Origin: Rhodothermaceae bacterium Tc-Br11_B2g6_7
GTDB lineage: Bacteria; Bacteroidota; Rhodothermia; Rhodothermales; Salinibacteraceae
DNA: 40,097 bases
NCBI GenBank assembly: GCA_001564055.1
Contig: LKNB01000027.1
Location: forward strand, 1-40,097
Direction of reading: 5' to 3'
Positions 8,269 to 17,137 of this stretch are shown here, piece by piece; positions within the stretch are counted from its first letter, which is position 1; the number at the start of each line of letters is the position of its first letter. A program made the translations under genes and the position numbers. Below the pieces are notes generated by a model. It did not search any database. It was not told where the DNA came from and worked only from the letters and a program-made list of their open reading frames with translations.

Positions 8269-11200
8269 ATGTCTTACTGGTACCGCTTTTCCCTTCCCCT
8301 GGCAGCTCCGCTTCTCCTGCTGCTGATGCTGTGGCCGGCGCCGGCGCATGCCGCAGACGACCCCATCTCCATCGCCGACGCCCGGGCCCAGGGCGAGGGC
8401 GCTACTGTGCTGATCGAAGGCGTCGTCACCCGTGCGTTTGGTGACTTCGTCCGGCTGCAGGACACCAGTGGTGACCTCGGGGCCAGCGGCATGGTGGTGC
8501 GGCAGCAAGAGGGGCCGCTCTCCGAGGACTTCCGCGCGCAGATTGAAGACGGTACCATCGGGCCGGGGACGATCCTGCAGGTCGAGGGCGAAATCTCGGA
8601 ATTCTTTACCCTCCAGCAGATTAATAACGAGGACCTTGCGAGCTTTTCGGTAGAAGGCACGACGGACGTCCCGGAGCCGTTAGACGTAACGCTGTCCACA
8701 CTCTCATCGGATGGGCCGGACTACGAGAGCATTCTCGTTCGGGTAGAGGATGTGTCTATTCAGGAGTCCGGGCGTTTTGGTGAGGCACAGACGTACACGG
8801 CTGACGATGCCACCGGTACCCTTCCCTTTCGGATCCAGCGGCCGGCCGAGACGGAGCTGATCAATCTATTCATTCCCTCTGAGCCGTTTACGTATGAGGG
8901 AGTAGTTGGGATACGTAACGACGAGGCACGGCTGAACCCAGTGCTTGTCTCTGACCTGATCACGGACGAAGACCTCGAAGATCCGGGCGATGCGGATATC
9001 GTTACGATTGCAGAGGCCCGCGCGCTGGGGGAGGGCTCGACGGTAACGGTTGAGGGCATCGTCACGCGGGCCCGCGGCCGCCTCACCCGCATTCAGGATG
9101 AGACCGCGGCGATTGCGGTGTTTGATGGCTCCGAAGACTTTGCGAGCAGCGTAAATCAGGGCGACCTGGTGCGCGTCACGGCAGAACGCGACGACTTCAA
9201 CGAGCAGGTGCAGCTGTCAAATATTGATGATTCTCTGGTGCTCTCCAGCGGAAACGAGTTGCCCGAGCCGGTAGAGCTAACCATGAGCGAAGTAAACGCA
9301 GACGGCCTTGAATTCGAGTCGCAACTGGTGCGCATTACCGATCTGACAGTGGATACTGACGACACCATTTTCGAGCGGGATACCAGCTACGACGTCAGTG
9401 ATGGCACGGATACCGGCGAACTTCGTGTGCAGCGTCCCAGCGACAGCGGGCTGGTGGGCCAACCCGTACCACAGGAGGCGTTCACCTTTTTGGGCGTGTT
9501 GGGAAGCTTTAACGGCAACCCGCAGCTCACCCCGGTCCGTGCAACCGACGTGAGCGTGGGTGATGACGACTTTGACCTGGATGACATCCTTGTGTGTGAA
9601 ATACAGGGAACCGGCTTTGTGTCGCCCCTGGTCGACCAACGAGTAACTACCCGCGAAAACGTCGTCACGGCGCTTGCCACCAACGGCTTTTTCATGCAGA
9701 TGGCCACGCGGCAAGAGGAGTGCCCCGAGACGGCCTCACAGGGTGTCTTTGTGTTTCAGGGAGGTGCTCCTACCGTCACGACAGGCGATGAGGTGACGGT
9801 CTCGGCCACGCCGGAGGATCGCTTCGGGTGGACGCAGCTCAGCAGCAGCCCCGAGGTGGACGTCACCGGCACCGCCTCGCTCCCCGAGCCCATCACCTTC
9901 AACGCCACCACCCCGGACCCGGGGCCGTTCGACGTACCGGCCCTTTACCGGTACCAGAGCATGGTGGTGCAAGTAAACAACGCCATTGTGACCAGTCCAA
10001 CGGATCGGTTTGGCAACTTCGTGGTCGATGCTAACGGGACGTTTGCGCTTGACCGCAACTTCCGGCAGCCCGGCGTTCCGTACCCCGGCGAGGCGCCCTT
10101 CCCTATGTGGGATGGCAACCAGCATCTGTTCGAGATCGAACCCAGTCCGAACAACTTCCCGTCCGATTTCGACGCGGAAGCCTTCCGGGGCGCTACCGTC
10201 TCAGCCACTGGGCCGCTCGTGTTCTCCTTCGATGAGCACGTGCTCTGGCCGACGGACCTGACGATCGAAAATCCGGCCGAAGAGGAGGTCTTGCGCGGCA
10301 TTCGCGAACGGGAGCAGGGCGAAGCCATTCTTGGCACGCTCAACCTGTTCGATCTCTTTGGGCCGGGGGAAGGCGATTCCACGCCCGGCGGATACCAGAA
10401 CCGTCTGGACAAACTGTCACTCTACGTCTGCGATCTCATGCAGTCACCGGATATCCTCGGTGTGCAGGAATCCGGGGGCGACGGCTCCATGCAGGATCTG
10501 GCCGACCGGATCCAGGCTACCTGCGGCACGGCGTATGATACCTTCACCGGAACGCCAGACAACCGCGGGATTCGGAACGGGGCCCTGGTGCAAACGGACA
10601 TCGCTAATGTGGAAGTGCAAGAACTGGGTGCTGATGAAACCCTCAGCTTCCGCCCCAATCAGCGCGTGCACGATCGCCCCCCGCTGCTCGTTCAGGGCGA
10701 GGTCAGTAGAGGCGGGGCAACCGTTCCGCTGAGTGTGCTCGTGGTTCATAACCGCTCGCGCATTGGCATTGAGGACGGCAACACCGACTTCGTCCGCGGC
10801 AAGCGCTTTGAGCAGGCCCGCTCCATCGCGCAGATGGCACAGGACCTGCAGACCGCCGATCCGGGCATCCGCCTGGCAGCACTTGGGGATTTCAATGCCT
10901 TTGAGTTTACCGACGGCCGGGCCCATGTCCTGGGCGAACTGACCAACACCACCGTACCCGGTGAGCAGGAACTGGAAGGCCCGTTCATTCTGGATCGCCC
11001 TTTCGTGAACCAGGTGCTGGAGGTCGATTCGCTGGACCGCTACTCGTTCATCTTCGAGGGGTCCGCACAGGTGCTCGACCATATCCTGACGAATGACCGG
11101 CTGACCCCGCTTGTCACCGATCGCGCCTACATCCGCGCCAACACCGACGCTCCGTACGACTTCATCAGCGACGCCACGACGCCGTTTACGTCCTCTGATC

Positions 11201-12504
11201 ACGACGGTATGGCGATGCTGGTCGACCTCACGGCTGCCGAGGATGAGGAGGTGACGGTATCGATCGATCAATCGTTTGCTGACTTTACGGACCCCAGCAG
11301 CTACCGCCTCATTGGCGTTCCAGGGCTGGCCGGGGTCGCGTTTGAAAACACGTTTGGTGGCACTTCAGGCACCAGCTACCGCATCTTTGCTGACAATGGT
11401 TTAGAGGGGGCGCCGAACACATACCTGGAAGAGCAAGATGGGAGCGACGTCTTTGTGCTGGGCCGAGGTTACTGGGCGCTGGCACGCGACAACTGGACGG
11501 TAGAGGCCGACGTGCTGGCGCCACAGCTTACTGCGGATGGGGCGTTTGACCTGCCGCTGCAGTCGGGCTGGAATATTATTGTCAACCCGTTTGACACCGC
11601 ACTCGATTGGAATCAGGTACAGGCAGACAACGAGGTAAACGACCCCCAGCCGCTGTGGGCGTTCGATGGCGACTTTGAAAGCACGTTCACCTTTACTGAA
11701 GGCACCACGGGTGAGGCCTACTACTATCTGAATGCAACAAATCAGCCGCGCCTGACGCTTACCCCAGACGCGCAGCAGGCCAGCCAGGCAGCCGCTACGC
11801 TGCGCGCCGATGAGCGCATGCTCACCCTGGAGGCCCATGTGGCTGGTGAGCGGCGCGGACGGGTGGAGCTGGGCACAGCGGCGCAGCCTCGTTCCTTTGT
11901 GGCGCCGCGAGCACCGTTTGGGGGCGCTATGCTGCATGCTGTAGACGAAGACGACCGCCGCCTCGCCACGCACGTCCAAGCCGCCGATCGCTCCGGCCCC
12001 TATACGTTCGACCTGGTCGTGGAAGGTGCTGCAGGCAACCACGTCACGCTCCGTCCTGCGCGTCAGACCGGCCTCGACGATTATGGGCTTACGCTTCACC
12101 TTCCTGATGGTGAAACCGTGGATTTGCGGCACCACGACGACTATACGCTTACGCTGGAGCAGGACCACACGTCGCTTCAACTGGTGTTGGCAGATGCGGA
12201 CGAGCTCGTGGCCACAGACCGCCCGGACGCGGTGGAGCTGCGTGGAAACTACCCCAACCCGTTTAGCACGGAGACGACGATTGAATACGCGATTCCCGAG
12301 CGGGCTGCTGTGCAGTTGGAAGTGTTCAACGTGCTCGGGCAGCGGGTGGCAACGCTTGTCGATGAGGTGCAGCCGCCGGGACGCTACGACGTGCAGTGGG
12401 ACGGCCGCAGCGATGCCGGGCATCCGCTGGCCAGTGGCGTCTACATCGCACGGCTTACCGTCAACGGCGAGACCCGCAGCGACCGCATCACCTACGTTCC
12501 TTAA
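8269..12504 (+). CDS. Large secreted endonuclease/exonuclease/phosphatase-family nuclease with T9SS-type sorting domain
   Basis: 1411 residues, very acidic. A signal peptide (residues 1-28, ending AHA) supports the ATG at 8269 rather than the upstream in-frame start at 8197. Two tandem OB-fold-like modules begin at residues 33 (ISIADAR) and 245 (VTIAEAR), each followed by GEG, EG(V/I)VTRA and R(L/I)QD. A further OB-like region reaches to about 690. An endonuclease/exonuclease/phosphatase domain follows, with the expected catalytic residues: Glu734 (GVQE), Asp874/Asn876 (GDFN), Asp937/His938 (VLDH) and Asp977/His978 (SDHDG). The architecture resembles ExeM/NucH-type extracellular nucleases. 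After a long beta-rich region, residues 1325-1411 match the C-terminal sorting domain (NYPNPF, NVLGQRV, SGVYIARL) used for type IX secretion. It probably degrades extracellular DNA for phosphate or nutrients, at or outside the cell surface. Confidence 0.9.
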   Translation: MSYWYRFSLPLAAPLLLLLMLWPAPAHAADDPISIADARAQGEGATVLIEGVVTRAFGDFVRLQDTSGDLGASGMVVRQQEGPLSEDFRAQIEDGTIGPGTILQVEGEISEFFTLQQINNEDLASFSVEGTTDVPEPLDVTLSTLSSDGPDYESILVRVEDVSIQESGRFGEAQTYTADDATGTLPFRIQRPAETELINLFIPSEPFTYEGVVGIRNDEARLNPVLVSDLITDEDLEDPGDADIVTIAEARALGEGSTVTVEGIVTRARGRLTRIQDETAAIAVFDGSEDFASSVNQGDLVRVTAERDDFNEQVQLSNIDDSLVLSSGNELPEPVELTMSEVNADGLEFESQLVRITDLTVDTDDTIFERDTSYDVSDGTDTGELRVQRPSDSGLVGQPVPQEAFTFLGVLGSFNGNPQLTPVRATDVSVGDDDFDLDDILVCEIQGTGFVSPLVDQRVTTRENVVTALATNGFFMQMATRQEECPETASQGVFVFQGGAPTVTTGDEVTVSATPEDRFGWTQLSSSPEVDVTGTASLPEPITFNATTPDPGPFDVPALYRYQSMVVQVNNAIVTSPTDRFGNFVVDANGTFALDRNFRQPGVPYPGEAPFPMWDGNQHLFEIEPSPNNFPSDFDAEAFRGATVSATGPLVFSFDEHVLWPTDLTIENPAEEEVLRGIREREQGEAILGTLNLFDLFGPGEGDSTPGGYQNRLDKLSLYVCDLMQSPDILGVQESGGDGSMQDLADRIQATCGTAYDTFTGTPDNRGIRNGALVQTDIANVEVQELGADETLSFRPNQRVHDRPPLLVQGEVSRGGATVPLSVLVVHNRSRIGIEDGNTDFVRGKRFEQARSIAQMAQDLQTADPGIRLAALGDFNAFEFTDGRAHVLGELTNTTVPGEQELEGPFILDRPFVNQVLEVDSLDRYSFIFEGSAQVLDHILTNDRLTPLVTDRAYIRANTDAPYDFISDATTPFTSSDHDGMAMLVDLTAAEDEEVTVSIDQSFADFTDPSSYRLIGVPGLAGVAFENTFGGTSGTSYRIFADNGLEGAPNTYLEEQDGSDVFVLGRGYWALARDNWTVEADVLAPQLTADGAFDLPLQSGWNIIVNPFDTALDWNQVQADNEVNDPQPLWAFDGDFESTFTFTEGTTGEAYYYLNATNQPRLTLTPDAQQASQAAATLRADERMLTLEAHVAGERRGRVELGTAAQPRSFVAPRAPFGGAMLHAVDEDDRRLATHVQAADRSGPYTFDLVVEGAAGNHVTLRPARQTGLDDYGLTLHLPDGETVDLRHHDDYTLTLEQDHTSLQLVLADADELVATDRPDAVELRGNYPNPFSTETTIEYAIPERAAVQLEVFNVLGQRVATLVDEVQPPGRYDVQWDGRSDAGHPLASGVYIARLTVNGETRSDRITYVP

Positions 12505-12818
12505 ATAGCCACCTACCTACGGTACTGGCAGCAAACACGACGATACAGGAAGCGCCCTTCCCCATGTGCACCTCGGGGGAGGGCGTTTGCATGTTGGGTG
12601 TTGAGTAGGGGGGCATAGCGAAAATAGCCGCCTGCTGACGCGTCATCGTCCGCCCTGCAGGCAGCCCTCCCTCCCGAAAGGCGTGATGCATGAGATGTAG
12701 CAGTATTTTGCCTGGTTCTGCATTTAGAAGAGGCACAGATATACGATTATGCATCGTTGATTCGTTTAAACAACTATTCAAGCGCACCACTACACGTCCG
12801 CCTAATCTTCTGTATCGC
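12505..12818. other. Intergenic region between nuclease and outer-membrane receptor genes
   Basis: This 314-base gap holds the nuclease terminator hairpin near 12551-12588. The last 120 bases before the receptor gene are distinctly more AT-rich than the surroundings, as expected for a promoter, and include the palindrome GTTTAAAC at 12764-12771. I see no gene: the open frame running into the receptor from 12690 has no signal peptide of its own. Confidence 0.4.
12551..12588 (+). terminator. Terminator after the secreted nuclease gene
   Basis: A strong GC stem, CGCCCTTCCCC (12553-12563) against GGGGGAGGGCG (12575-12585) with a G-T pair, is followed by a short TTT. The T tract is weak, but the position 47 bases after the stop codon fits. 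Confidence 0.6.
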
Positions 12819-15293
12819 ATGTACACACGGTTACTGTTTCTTGTAGCACTTCTGATAGGGTTTCCATTACTGGCTGAAGCGCAGGATCGCGGACAGCGCA
12901 TGGGGGGCGAAGTCCTCGGGCAGGTGATGGAGGCGGACACCGATGACACGCTGATCGGGGCGTCGGTGGCGCTCTGGAATGCCGCCGATTCCAGCCTTGT
13001 CACCGGCACCATCACACGCGATGAAGGGCGCTTCGAACTGACGGGCGTGCGGCCGGGCACCTACTACGTGCGCGTCAGCTTCATCGGCATGATCCCCGAG
13101 GTAATCGATGATATCACCATCAGTCGCGATAGCCGGCGCGTAGACCTCGGCACCATCGCGCTGGTCGCTGACACGGCTCAGCTCGACGAGATCGAGGTTT
13201 CGGCCCGGCGCGACGACATCCAGTTTGGCATCGACCGCACCCGCTACACGCTCCGCGACCAAGTGGTGACGGCCGGCGGTTCGGCGCTGGATGCCCTCGA
13301 GACGGTGCCCTCGGTGGAGGTAGATGTAGACGGCGCGGTAAGCCTCCGCGGAAGCCAAAACGTGGCCATCCACATCAACGGCCGGCCCACGCAGATGAGT
13401 GGGGATATGCTGACTGCCTTTCTACAGGGGCTACAGTCAGAATCCATCGAAGCCGTAGAGGTGATGCCCAACCCGTCCGTGCGCTACGATCCCTCCGGCA
13501 TGAGCGGTATTCTGAATATCGTGTTGAAGGAGAACGTAGAGCTGGGCTGGAGCGCGAACGTGTCGACAGGGGCGGACTCGCGTGGCGGCTATAACGCCTC
13601 CACCGGCGTCAACATCAACTACGGCCGGTGGAGCGGCACGGCCAGCTACGGCTTCCGGTCCAGCGACCGCGATAGCGAAGGCAGCCGCTACCGCCTCAAC
13701 CGTTTCCAGTCGCCCCAAACAGCGCTCACCCAGTTTACCAACGGCAACCGCGAGAGCATATCACACAACGTCAACACCTCGCTGCGGTACGACCTCAGCG
13801 ACAAAAATGAGCTCCGCTTCAGCGGTCGCTTCAGCCTGCGCGATGGCGCCAATTACTCCCTGAACGCCAACACGTTGGAAAACGGAAATGACCTGTTGCT
13901 CCGGCGGTACGACCGGGTCACGGAGAACAGCAGCGATCGGTTCAACATGAACTACCGGCTGGGCTTTACCCGTGTCCTGGAGCGCAACCGCCACGAGTTT
14001 TCGGCGGAGGTGCGCTGGGGGATGAACCGGAACGATGGACTGAACCTGTACCGGGAAGAGACGCTGGCCTCCGCCGACATCGTTGATGCGGTGGCGTTGC
14101 TGGAGGAGTCCTCAAGCCGCGACCGCGAACGGAGCAATGCATCGCTGCGGATTGACTACGAACGACCGCTGGCCGACTGGGGCAAGATGGAAACGGGCTA
14201 CCGTGGCGATATTCGCACGCAGGACAACACCTTCTTTGCCGCTTCCTTTGATCCCGATCTCGAGCAATTCCTCCCGCAGGAGAACCTGAACAATCGTTTC
14301 CGTTACGACCGGCAGGTGCATGCCCTTTATGGCATCGTACAGGGTGAGACGGGGCGGCTGGGGGCACAGGTGGGGGTGCGCCTGGAGCAGACCTTTAGCA
14401 CCTTCGATCTCGAAACAACCGGCGAGGCGTTTGACAATAATTACTTCAGCTTCTTTCCCAACGCGTACCTCACGTACAGCCCCACCGACGGGCATCAGGT
14501 GAAAGCCAGCTACGGCAAGCGCATCAGCCGTCCACGCACCCGCGCACTTAACCCGTTTGACGACCTGAGCGATCCGCTTTTCCGGCGGGTGGGCAATCCG
14601 TTTCTGCTGCCCGAATACACCCACAACATGGAGCTCAGCTACACGCGCCTTGGCCGGCTGACCTCGCTCTCGGTTTCACCGTACGTGCGCTACACCACCG
14701 ACGTGATCCGGCGCAACCAGGAGGTCACCCCCGAGGGCGTCTCAGTGCTGACGTACGGTAACCTTGCCACGCAATCCTCCTACGGGAGTGAGTTCGTGGG
14801 CACGCTCCGTATGGGCCGGACGTTCAACGCCTTTGTCAACTTTAACCTCTACCGGGTCGATACCGACGGCAGCAACGTGGACACCGACCTCACGAGTGGC
14901 TCCTACGGCTGGTCAACGCGCGCAAACGTCAACTACCGCGTCCTGCCGTCCCTCAATGTGCAGGCGTCGTACTTCTACCGGGCCCCCATGCAGATCGAGC
15001 AGGGGCGAAGCTCCGGCCGCTCCATGGCTACGCTGGGCGCGCGCTATACCTTCCTGAACGACCGGGCCAACCTGAGCCTCAGCGCACGGGATCTGTTCAA
15101 CACGATGAACTTCAGCCTCTGGCGCGACGATGAACGGTTCTATCAAGAGACGACCCGCTCGTGGAATGCGCAGTCGGTATCGCTTTCCTTTTCCTACACG
15201 TTCGGTCAGCAGCAGCGCGATCGGCGGGATCGAGGGGACCGTGGTGGAGCAGGCGGCGGTGATATGTCCGAGATGGACGACTTCGACGGATAA
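12819..15293 (+). CDS. Outer-membrane beta-barrel receptor with CarboxypepD_reg-like N-terminus (TonB-dependent-receptor-like)
   Basis: 824 residues. The ATG at 12819 gives a clean signal peptide (MYTRLLFLVALLIGFPLLAEA); 43 further in-frame residues upstream look non-coding. Residues about 30-115 form a carboxypeptidase-regulatory-like beta-sandwich (GQVMEADTDDTLIGASV). A plug-like region follows (about 135-240, with LETVPSVEVDVDGAVSLRG, INGRP and SGILNIVLKE). The rest, to about residue 795, is a long series of amphipathic strands with alternating aromatic residues, as in the Bacteroidota outer-membrane beta-barrel family (OMP_b-brl_3). The barrel ends near SLSFSYTFGQQQ, and a charged 25-residue Arg/Asp/Gly tail follows. 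I see no SusD partner, so this is probably not a polysaccharide-utilisation locus. The substrate is unknown; a role in uptake of a metal complex, peptide or small polymer is only possible. Confidence 0.88.
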   Translation: MYTRLLFLVALLIGFPLLAEAQDRGQRMGGEVLGQVMEADTDDTLIGASVALWNAADSSLVTGTITRDEGRFELTGVRPGTYYVRVSFIGMIPEVIDDITISRDSRRVDLGTIALVADTAQLDEIEVSARRDDIQFGIDRTRYTLRDQVVTAGGSALDALETVPSVEVDVDGAVSLRGSQNVAIHINGRPTQMSGDMLTAFLQGLQSESIEAVEVMPNPSVRYDPSGMSGILNIVLKENVELGWSANVSTGADSRGGYNASTGVNINYGRWSGTASYGFRSSDRDSEGSRYRLNRFQSPQTALTQFTNGNRESISHNVNTSLRYDLSDKNELRFSGRFSLRDGANYSLNANTLENGNDLLLRRYDRVTENSSDRFNMNYRLGFTRVLERNRHEFSAEVRWGMNRNDGLNLYREETLASADIVDAVALLEESSSRDRERSNASLRIDYERPLADWGKMETGYRGDIRTQDNTFFAASFDPDLEQFLPQENLNNRFRYDRQVHALYGIVQGETGRLGAQVGVRLEQTFSTFDLETTGEAFDNNYFSFFPNAYLTYSPTDGHQVKASYGKRISRPRTRALNPFDDLSDPLFRRVGNPFLLPEYTHNMELSYTRLGRLTSLSVSPYVRYTTDVIRRNQEVTPEGVSVLTYGNLATQSSYGSEFVGTLRMGRTFNAFVNFNLYRVDTDGSNVDTDLTSGSYGWSTRANVNYRVLPSLNVQASYFYRAPMQIEQGRSSGRSMATLGARYTFLNDRANLSLSARDLFNTMNFSLWRDDERFYQETTRSWNAQSVSLSFSYTFGQQQRDRRDRGDRGGAGGGDMSEMDDFDG

Positions 15294-15365
15294 CGGCCGT
15301 GTGCCGAACAGGCGCAGGTGTGCTGCCCGACGTCGCGTCGTGTCCTGTGAGGCCCCGCAAAGCCA

Positions 15366-15416
15366 CAAAACAAAAAATCCGGCCAGAATCCCATAACTCG
15401 GCGATTCTGCCCGGAT
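15366..15416 (-). terminator. Rho-independent terminator of tRNA-Arg
   Basis: On the minus strand, a 14-base stem (15403-15416 against 15377-15390, 13 of 14 paired) with a 12-base loop is followed by TTTTTTGTTTTG. It begins about 20 bases after the tRNA-Arg 3' end. Confidence 0.85.
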
Positions 15417-15436
15417 GCGGGGCCGTTCGGGCCCGG

Positions 15437-15510
15437 TGCGCTCGGAGGGATTCGAACCCCCGGCCTTTGGAACCGGAATCCAACGCTCTATCCAACTGAG
15501 CTACGAGCGC
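15437..15510 (-). tRNA. tRNA-Arg(CCG)
   Basis: Read on the minus strand, the acceptor arms GCGCTCG and CGAGCGC pair fully. The D arm contains AGCTCAGTTGGATAGAGC. The anticodon stem TTGGA/TCCAA holds the loop TTCCGGT, giving anticodon CCG for codon CGG. The T loop is TTCGAAT. The discriminator is A (base 15437), and no CCA end is encoded. A strong terminator follows. Confidence 0.96.
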
Positions 15511-15536
15511 ATCTGCCGTACTGAATCACCTGGTGC

Positions 15537-15552
15537 GCGGAAATGTTTCCGC
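15537..15552. promoter_or_regulatory. Perfect short palindrome between tRNA-Arg and the CPBP gene
   Basis: GCGGAAA-TG-TTTCCGC is a perfect 7-base inverted repeat with a 2-base centre. It lies between the divergent tRNA-Arg (27 bases away) and CPBP protease genes. It could be an operator or a chance palindrome. Confidence 0.3.
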
Positions 15553-15675
15553 CGCGAGGGCGTGCGTTCGATGCAAGTCGGGTGAAGACCTGCCGGCCGG
15601 TGCTGAATCTCCGGGCTCTTCCCTTCGTAAGCCCGACCGGTTTTAGCAACGCTTTCCTCTTCCGACCGCTCGCCC

Positions 15676-16686
15676 ATGGCCGACCCCTCGAACGACCCTG
15701 CCCCGCCGCCCACACTACCGGACGCGTGGGACACCCGTGGCGGCGTGCCGCTCGACGGCGTGCTGGAGCGCCACAACGTGTCGCCCCTGCTGCTGGCGTT
15801 CTTCCCGGTAGTGGCATTCATCATATTTTTCTTGATCTCCAACTTCGCCTCCGTCGGACTGCTCCTGTGGGAGGGCGTTGACTTTACAGGGGGCATGGCG
15901 GACTTTGAGACGCTCATTCAGGAGCACGCCCGGTCGCTGATCCTCGCCAATACAGCCGGTCAGGTCCTGGGGCTGGCCCTGCCGGCCTTGCTGTTGGCGT
16001 GGCTGCATTCCTCACGCTGGGGCGCCTTCCTGCGGTTTCGCGCGCCGGATGCTCGGCTGCTGGCCTTCGCCATTCTGGGCTGGATGGCCCTGCTGCCGGT
16101 CGTGTCCTGGGTAGGCGAGTTAAACCAGCTGCTCCCCATGCCCGAGGCGGTGGAGCTGTGGGATGCGCAGCAGATGGCGCTGGTAGAGCAGGTGCTGCTG
16201 GGAGATCTGACCATCGCCTTCAGCCTGGTCATGCTGGCTGTAACGCCGGCCTTGTGCGAGGAAATCCTGTTTCGTGGGTACGCGCAGCGACAGGCGGAGC
16301 GGGGCATGGGCGTGGCAGCCGGGATCCTCTTCTCTGGCATTGTCTTCGGTCTTTTTCATTTGCGGCTGACGCAGCTTCTGCCGCTCACGCTCCTCGGTAT
16401 CTTCCTGGCGTACGTGGCCTGGCGCACGGGTAGCCTGTGGGTCCCCATCGTCATCCACTTTCTGAACAATGGCTATGCTGTTATGATTGGGATGTGGGCC
16501 CGCGGGCAGGAGGACGTATCGCTCAGAAGCATCGAGCAGGTGCCCATCCCGTGGTACCTGGTGCTGGCCGGGGCCGTGTTCTTCGGAATCGTCACGCTGG
16601 CCATGGAGCACCGCGCGCGCAGTCTCGTACGTGAAGACGATGTAGGGGAAGACACACCATCTGCCGACCAACCGAAACGCTCATGA
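15676..16686 (+). CDS. CPBP family intramembrane glutamic endopeptidase
   Basis: 336 residues with about eight hydrophobic membrane segments between residues 38 and 315. The three conserved CPBP (Rce1/Abi-like) motifs are present: EEILFR with Glu195/Glu196 and Arg200, FGLFH with His228, and HFLNN with His261/Asn264. These form the active site of intramembrane proteases that cleave within or next to the membrane. In bacteria such proteins act in bacteriocin immunity, peptide processing or unknown roles; the substrate here is unknown. The stop codon overlaps the start of the next gene (ATGA), so the two are translationally coupled. Confidence 0.9.
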   Translation: MADPSNDPAPPPTLPDAWDTRGGVPLDGVLERHNVSPLLLAFFPVVAFIIFFLISNFASVGLLLWEGVDFTGGMADFETLIQEHARSLILANTAGQVLGLALPALLLAWLHSSRWGAFLRFRAPDARLLAFAILGWMALLPVVSWVGELNQLLPMPEAVELWDAQQMALVEQVLLGDLTIAFSLVMLAVTPALCEEILFRGYAQRQAERGMGVAAGILFSGIVFGLFHLRLTQLLPLTLLGIFLAYVAWRTGSLWVPIVIHFLNNGYAVMIGMWARGQEDVSLRSIEQVPIPWYLVLAGAVFFGIVTLAMEHRARSLVREDDVGEDTPSADQPKRS

Positions 16687-17012
16687 GCACGCCACGCGAC
16701 CAAGACTGGGTGGCCGTACAGGAGTATGGCACCGACTTCGAAGCTGACATCTTGCGCGACCGTCTGGACGACGCCGGTATCCCCGCGGTGGTGTTCTCGC
16801 AGCGCGACCACGCCCACAGCCTAAACGTGGGCACCATCTCCTCGGTGAAGGTGATGGTGCGCTGGGAGGATGTGGAAGCGGCACAAGCCCTGATCGAAGA
16901 CATCGAGCCGGTGTCCGATGAGGAGCTGACCGCGGCCGCGCTGGCCGCTCGGCATCCGGACACGGATGAAGCGGCGGGCCGGATGGCGGATGAGGAAGAC
17001 TCCGAGGCATAG
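16683..17012 (+). CDS. DUF2007 (putative signal-transducing) protein
   Basis: 109 residues, acidic and soluble. The first 75 residues (VAVQEYGTDFEADILRDRLDDAGIPAVV, then a second beta-alpha unit ending EAAQALIEDI) match the DUF2007 fold, a small ferredoxin-like domain also called a putative signal-transducing protein. The C-terminus is an Asp/Glu-rich tail. It starts inside the stop codon of the CPBP gene (ATGA overlap). The biochemical role of the family is not established. Confidence 0.75.
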   Translation: MSTPRDQDWVAVQEYGTDFEADILRDRLDDAGIPAVVFSQRDHAHSLNVGTISSVKVMVRWEDVEAAQALIEDIEPVSDEELTAAALAARHPDTDEAAGRMADEEDSEA

Positions 17013-17084
17013 CGGTTACGAGAGGGGTGGACGGGGCGTCCGTGAGAGGGCCCTTCCATTTTTAAGGTGCACCGTGTAGATTGC

Positions 17085-17104
17085 ATCACACGTTTTTGTG
17101 TGAT
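17085..17104. promoter_or_regulatory. Hairpin upstream of cdsA
   Basis: ATCACAC (17085-17091) and GTGTGAT (17098-17104) form a perfect 7-base stem around the loop gttttt. It lies 33 bases before the cdsA start and 72 bases after the DUF2007 stop. It could be an operator or an mRNA hairpin; there is no downstream T run, so it is a poor terminator. Confidence 0.35.
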
Positions 17105-17137
17105 AGCGCAGCCCCCTTCATTCCCACCCCACCGCCC

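Noticed and set aside
11401-12423. Long minus-strand open frame opposite the secreted nuclease (340 codons)
   Set aside because: It is opposite the sorting-domain end of a clear gene and has no recognisable domain; the same applies to the frames at 10444-11271, 5442-6380, 22489-23463, 23589-24644 and 31204-32568.
12819-15293. The receptor as part of a SusC/SusD polysaccharide-utilisation locus
   Set aside because: No SusD gene or carbohydrate enzymes are nearby and the barrel resembles the OMP_b-brl_3 type rather than SusC.
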